NCBI GenBank assembly: GCA_964638815.1
Contig: CAZXBB010000245.1
Coordinates: forward strand, 1 to 7,020
Source: CAZXBB01 sp964638815
GTDB taxonomy: Bacteria > Planctomycetota > Phycisphaerae > Phycisphaerales > SM1A02
Direction: 5' to 3'
Length of the DNA stretch: 7,020 nucleotides
Below the pieces are notes generated by a model, which was given only the letters and a program-made list of their open reading frames with translations, ran no database searches and had not been told where the DNA came from. Shown here in pieces: positions 4,646 through 7,020 of this stretch. Positions within the stretch are counted from its first letter, which is position 1. Every line of letters begins with the position of its first letter. The position numbers and the translations under genes are program-made.

Positions 4646-6742
4646 CTACCGGAAACAAGGCCCCCAGGCCGCGAGCAGGTAGACGATGTCGCCGAAGTCC
4701 ACGAAGCCGCTGCCGTCGAGATCTTCGGGACCGCCGGCCATCCCCCACGCGCCCAGCACGCGGAGGATGTCGCCGAAGTCGACGGCGCCGCTGGCGTCGA
4801 GGTCGCCGGGGCATCCGGAGCAGTCGTTGACCAGCGTCACCACCTGGTTGCTCCCCGCGTGACCGACGACGAGGTCCCCGTCGCCGTCCCCGTCGAGATC
4901 GCCCGCGGCCACGCCGAACGGCCGGTCGCTCACCTCGTACACTGCCTGCCCGCCGAAGAGGCCGACGCCGTTGTTGACGCGCACCGAGACCCGGTCGTCG
5001 TCGCTGTTCGCCACGGCGAGGTCGCGGCGGTCTCCGATCACCGCGATGCCGCGCGGCCGCGCGCCGACGTCGTATCGCACCTCGGGGGCGAACACGCCGT
5101 TCCCGTCGTTGACGAGCACCGATACCTGGCCCGCGTGACTACCCACGACGGCGAGGTCGAGATCCTCGTCGCCGTCGAGGTCGTGCGCGACGACGTCGTA
5201 GGAACCCGGCGCGGCGGCGAACGCCGTGCCCGGCGCGAACGTGCCGTCCCCGTTGTTGAGCAGCACCGTGACGTCGGCGCTGATCCAGTTGGCAACGGCG
5301 AGGTCGTCGTCGAGATCGCCGTCGAGGTCGCCGATCGCGACCTGCTGCGGAAAGTCGCCGGTGCCGTAGGCGACGAACGGGGCGAAGAAACCGGCGCCGT
5401 CGTTCAGGAGGACGAGCACGCGGTCGGTGGCCTCGTCCACGACGACGAGATCCCGGTGCCCATCGCCGTCGAGGTCGCTCATCGCCACGTCGGACGGCGT
5501 CATGCCGGCGGGATACGTCACGGCCGGACCGAGCGCGCCGGCGCCGTCGCCGAAGTGCACCGCGACGACGCGGTCGCCCCGGGCGGCGACGGCCGCGTCG
5601 GCGTGAAGATCGCCGTTGACGTCCCCGAGCGCGACCGACACCGGATCGTCAGCGGTGTCGCAGATGGCGGCCGCACCGAATCCGCCGCTGCCGTCGTTGA
5701 GCCGGATCGCGATCGTGCCGCCTTCGGTCGCATCGCTGGCGGCGACGAGGTCGGGCCCGTTCGCACCGTCGAGATCGCCGAGCGCGACGGCGCCGGGGGC
5801 GATGCCCATGGGGTATGCCTCGTCCGGGGCGAAGCAGAATCCGCTGCCGACGCACTGGAACCGTTCGCACAAGGTGCCCGGTCCGCCGTACGCGCCGCCG
5901 AGCACGGCGCAGAACAGCTCCGTCTCGTCGCGGCAGGTGCCGTCGTCGAAGCAGCACGCGTGCGGTCCGCCGCAGAGCGCGGGGAAGCACTGGACCCCGC
6001 CGCCCTGGTACAGGCCGCCGCTGTCCGCGCAGTCGGGCAGGCTCATCTCGAAGCACTGCCCGTCGGCGAGACAGCACGCCCCAATCCCGCTGGCGTCTTC
6101 GCGCCCTTCGAGGCTCCACGCCAGGTCCGCGGCGACGTCGAACTGCTCGGTCCCGCTCTGGAGCCCGCCGAGGTCTTCGTAGTTGACCCAGCACTCCTCG
6201 TGCCGGATCGGCGACGTGGTGAGCCAGAAGCTGTTCTCCTCCGAGACGGCGGCGACTTCGAACCAGTAGCGCCCTTCCAGGAGCAGGATCGGCTCGAACG
6301 TCGCCCACAGCTCCTGCTCCTCGCGCGAGAAGAAGACGCGTCCGGTCGTCGTCGCGGTAAAGCTTGCGAGGGTGACGTCCGTGAGCACGGCGCCCGGCGT
6401 GCCGGCGTCGTCCGCTCGCAACGCGATCTCCGCCCAGGAGGGGAACCCCGACCCCGCGACGTGGTGCCAGCGCAGCGCCTCCACGTACCACGTATGGCCG
6501 GGCGGAACGACGAAGTCGTCGAGCACTGTGCGGCGGAATCCGAACAGCACGTCGGTGCCGTTGCTGTAGCCGTTGACGCCGTCCGGATCGCCGTTCTCGT
6601 GCAGGATCACGACCGGGCCATCGCGACCGGGGCCCGGGTCGCCGATCTCATCGGCGACGGCCGCCGCCGCGAACGTGACGAGCGGGATCAGCGGGGTCAG
6701 CGGGATCAGGACGAAGGAACGTGGAGTCGTTCTCGTGAGCAC
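4646..6742 (-). CDS. Secreted VCBS/FG-GAP beta-propeller protein with dockerin-like C-terminus
   Basis: The protein has 698 residues from GTG 6742-6740. I prefer this start to the ATG at 6787 because AAAGGGAGGG lies at 6760-6751 and the result is a clean signal peptide (about 1-30, ending AAVA). Residues 31-215 form a beta-rich domain (DDFVVPPGHTWYVEALRW at 75-92) of unknown ligand. Two six-cysteine modules follow (about 221-258 and 262-297: ACCLADGQC, ACCFDDGTC). Seven FG-GAP/VCBS repeats come next, with cores near 319, 370, 419, 468, 517, 566 and 611, mostly 49 residues apart and rich in DxDGD calcium-binding loops; this count fits a seven-bladed propeller. Repeat 6 lacks the Asp loop. The end holds two dockerin-like motifs (DLDASGAVDFGDI near 645, DLDGSGFVDFGDI near 674) and AAWGPC. 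It is probably extracellular or cell-surface; no enzyme motif is seen. Confidence 0.92.
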   Translation of the reverse strand: MLTRTTPRSFVLIPLTPLIPLVTFAAAAVADEIGDPGPGRDGPVVILHENGDPDGVNGYSNGTDVLFGFRRTVLDDFVVPPGHTWYVEALRWHHVAGSGFPSWAEIALRADDAGTPGAVLTDVTLASFTATTTGRVFFSREEQELWATFEPILLLEGRYWFEVAAVSEENSFWLTTSPIRHEECWVNYEDLGGLQSGTEQFDVAADLAWSLEGREDASGIGACCLADGQCFEMSLPDCADSGGLYQGGGVQCFPALCGGPHACCFDDGTCRDETELFCAVLGGAYGGPGTLCERFQCVGSGFCFAPDEAYPMGIAPGAVALGDLDGANGPDLVAASDATEGGTIAIRLNDGSGGFGAAAICDTADDPVSVALGDVNGDLHADAAVAARGDRVVAVHFGDGAGALGPAVTYPAGMTPSDVAMSDLDGDGHRDLVVVDEATDRVLVLLNDGAGFFAPFVAYGTGDFPQQVAIGDLDGDLDDDLAVANWISADVTVLLNNGDGTFAPGTAFAAAPGSYDVVAHDLDGDEDLDLAVVGSHAGQVSVLVNDGNGVFAPEVRYDVGARPRGIAVIGDRRDLAVANSDDDRVSVRVNNGVGLFGGQAVYEVSDRPFGVAAGDLDGDGDGDLVVGHAGSNQVVTLVNDCSGCPGDLDASGAVDFGDILRVLGAWGMAGGPEDLDGSGFVDFGDIVYLLAAWGPCFR

Positions 6743-6750
6743 GGTGGGGG

Positions 6751-6760
6751 CCCTCCCTTT
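6751..6760 (-). promoter_or_regulatory. Strong ribosome binding site fixing a GTG start
   Basis: On the minus strand AAAGGGAGGG lies eight bases before GTG 6742-6740. No comparable site precedes the upstream ATG at 6787, so the GTG is the better start of the secreted propeller protein. Confidence 0.65.
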
Positions 6761-6831
6761 GGTTGCGCCACACACACGTGATGCCATCCTACCGGCGAAC
6801 GCGGCCGCGCGAAGCGAAAAAGGAGCTCTCG

Positions 6832-6849
6832 CGCTCAGAACGCTCAGAA
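6832..6849. repeat. 9-bp direct repeat
   Basis: CGCTCAGAA is repeated twice without a gap, in the intergenic segment between the two minus-strand genes. The rest of 6761-6873 shows no clear promoter or terminator. Confidence 0.6.
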
Positions 6850-6873
6850 GAACGCCGCAAGATTCAAGACGGG

Positions 6874-7020
6874 CTACGCCTTCGCCGCGGTGTCGATCGT
6901 GTCGTTCTTCAGGTCGTCGTAGCGGTCCCGGGCGTCGAGGGCGTGGCCGCGCCCGGGAAAGTACGTAGACCGCAGGTTTCGTCTTGCGCCAGACGCGCTT
7001 CGCGACGAGCTCGACGCCTT
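6874..7020 (-). CDS. C-terminal fragment of an unidentified protein, probably frameshifted
   Basis: The minus strand is open from the window edge to TAG at 6876-6874. From about 6963 down to the stop, the codons end almost always in G or C and read YFPGRGHALDARDRYDDLKN and onward to TAAKA. Between 7018 and about 6963 a different frame has the coding-like pattern (GVELVAKRVWRKTKPAVY), so the two halves join only if one base is removed near 6960-6966. The motif FPGRGHA after KPAVY faintly resembles the histidine region of some alpha/beta hydrolases or prolyl oligopeptidases; that is a weak guess. It is co-directional with the propeller gene and ends about 130 bases before that gene's start codon. 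The body of the gene lies outside the window. Confidence 0.4.
   Translation of the reverse strand, partial: KASSSSRSASGARRNLRSTYFPGRGHALDARDRYDDLKNDTIDTAAKA

Noticed and set aside
4595..6781. 728-codon plus-strand open frame antisense to the secreted protein
   Set aside because: It is a shadow. The translation is a monotonous V/E/D/A/R-rich string with no motif, while the minus strand has a signal peptide, cysteine modules, seven propeller repeats and dockerin-like motifs. High GC and the GC-rich repeat codons explain the lack of stops.
6743..6787. ATG at 6787 as start of the secreted protein
   Set aside because: It would put 15 polar residues before the signal peptide and lacks a good ribosome binding site, whereas the GTG at 6742 has both features right.

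Overview
The window looks like a piece of a high-GC genome of the Planctomycetota, most likely a Phycisphaerae-type lineage. The best evidence is the secreted protein on the minus strand (4646-6742). It combines paired six-cysteine 'ACC..DG.C' modules, FG-GAP/VCBS propeller repeats and two C-terminal dockerin-like 'DLDGSG..DFGDI..LLAAWGPC' motifs, an architecture I associate with that group. This placement is inference; no marker gene is present.

Layout. (1) 1-87, minus: the first 29 codons of an exported protein, with its signal peptide. (2) 88-264: a divergent intergenic region with an inverted repeat and a possible extended -10 promoter. (3) 265-3097, plus: a tightly coupled three-gene operon made of a helix-hairpin-helix lipoprotein, a four-helix membrane protein and a Uup-type ABC-F ATPase. 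Both junctions are 4-bp ATGA overlaps. (4) About 3100-4640: an island that looks less GC-rich and is full of repeats. It holds two small membrane-protein genes, of which the second (4133-4491) is broken by a one-base frameshift just before a clear double CPxCG zinc ribbon. A 148-bp imperfect palindrome (3203-3350), a second copy of its right half (4503-4609) and a ~100-bp tandem duplication (3927-4125) sit just beyond the 3' ends of the genes. (5) 4646-6742, minus: the large secreted propeller/dockerin-like protein, best started at a GTG with a strong ribosome binding site. (6) 6874-7020, minus: the 3' end of another gene, which appears to change reading frame.

The operon genes are probably co-expressed, but the sequence gives no shared pathway. 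The two small membrane genes and their repeats look like an accessory cassette: direct copies of the repeat lie exactly 1229 bp apart and bracket both genes. The most unusual signal is this repeat family. Its two copies differ at three positions over 101 bp, and two of those form a compensatory base-pair change in a small hairpin. I see no RNA genes, CRISPR arrays, transposases or integrases.
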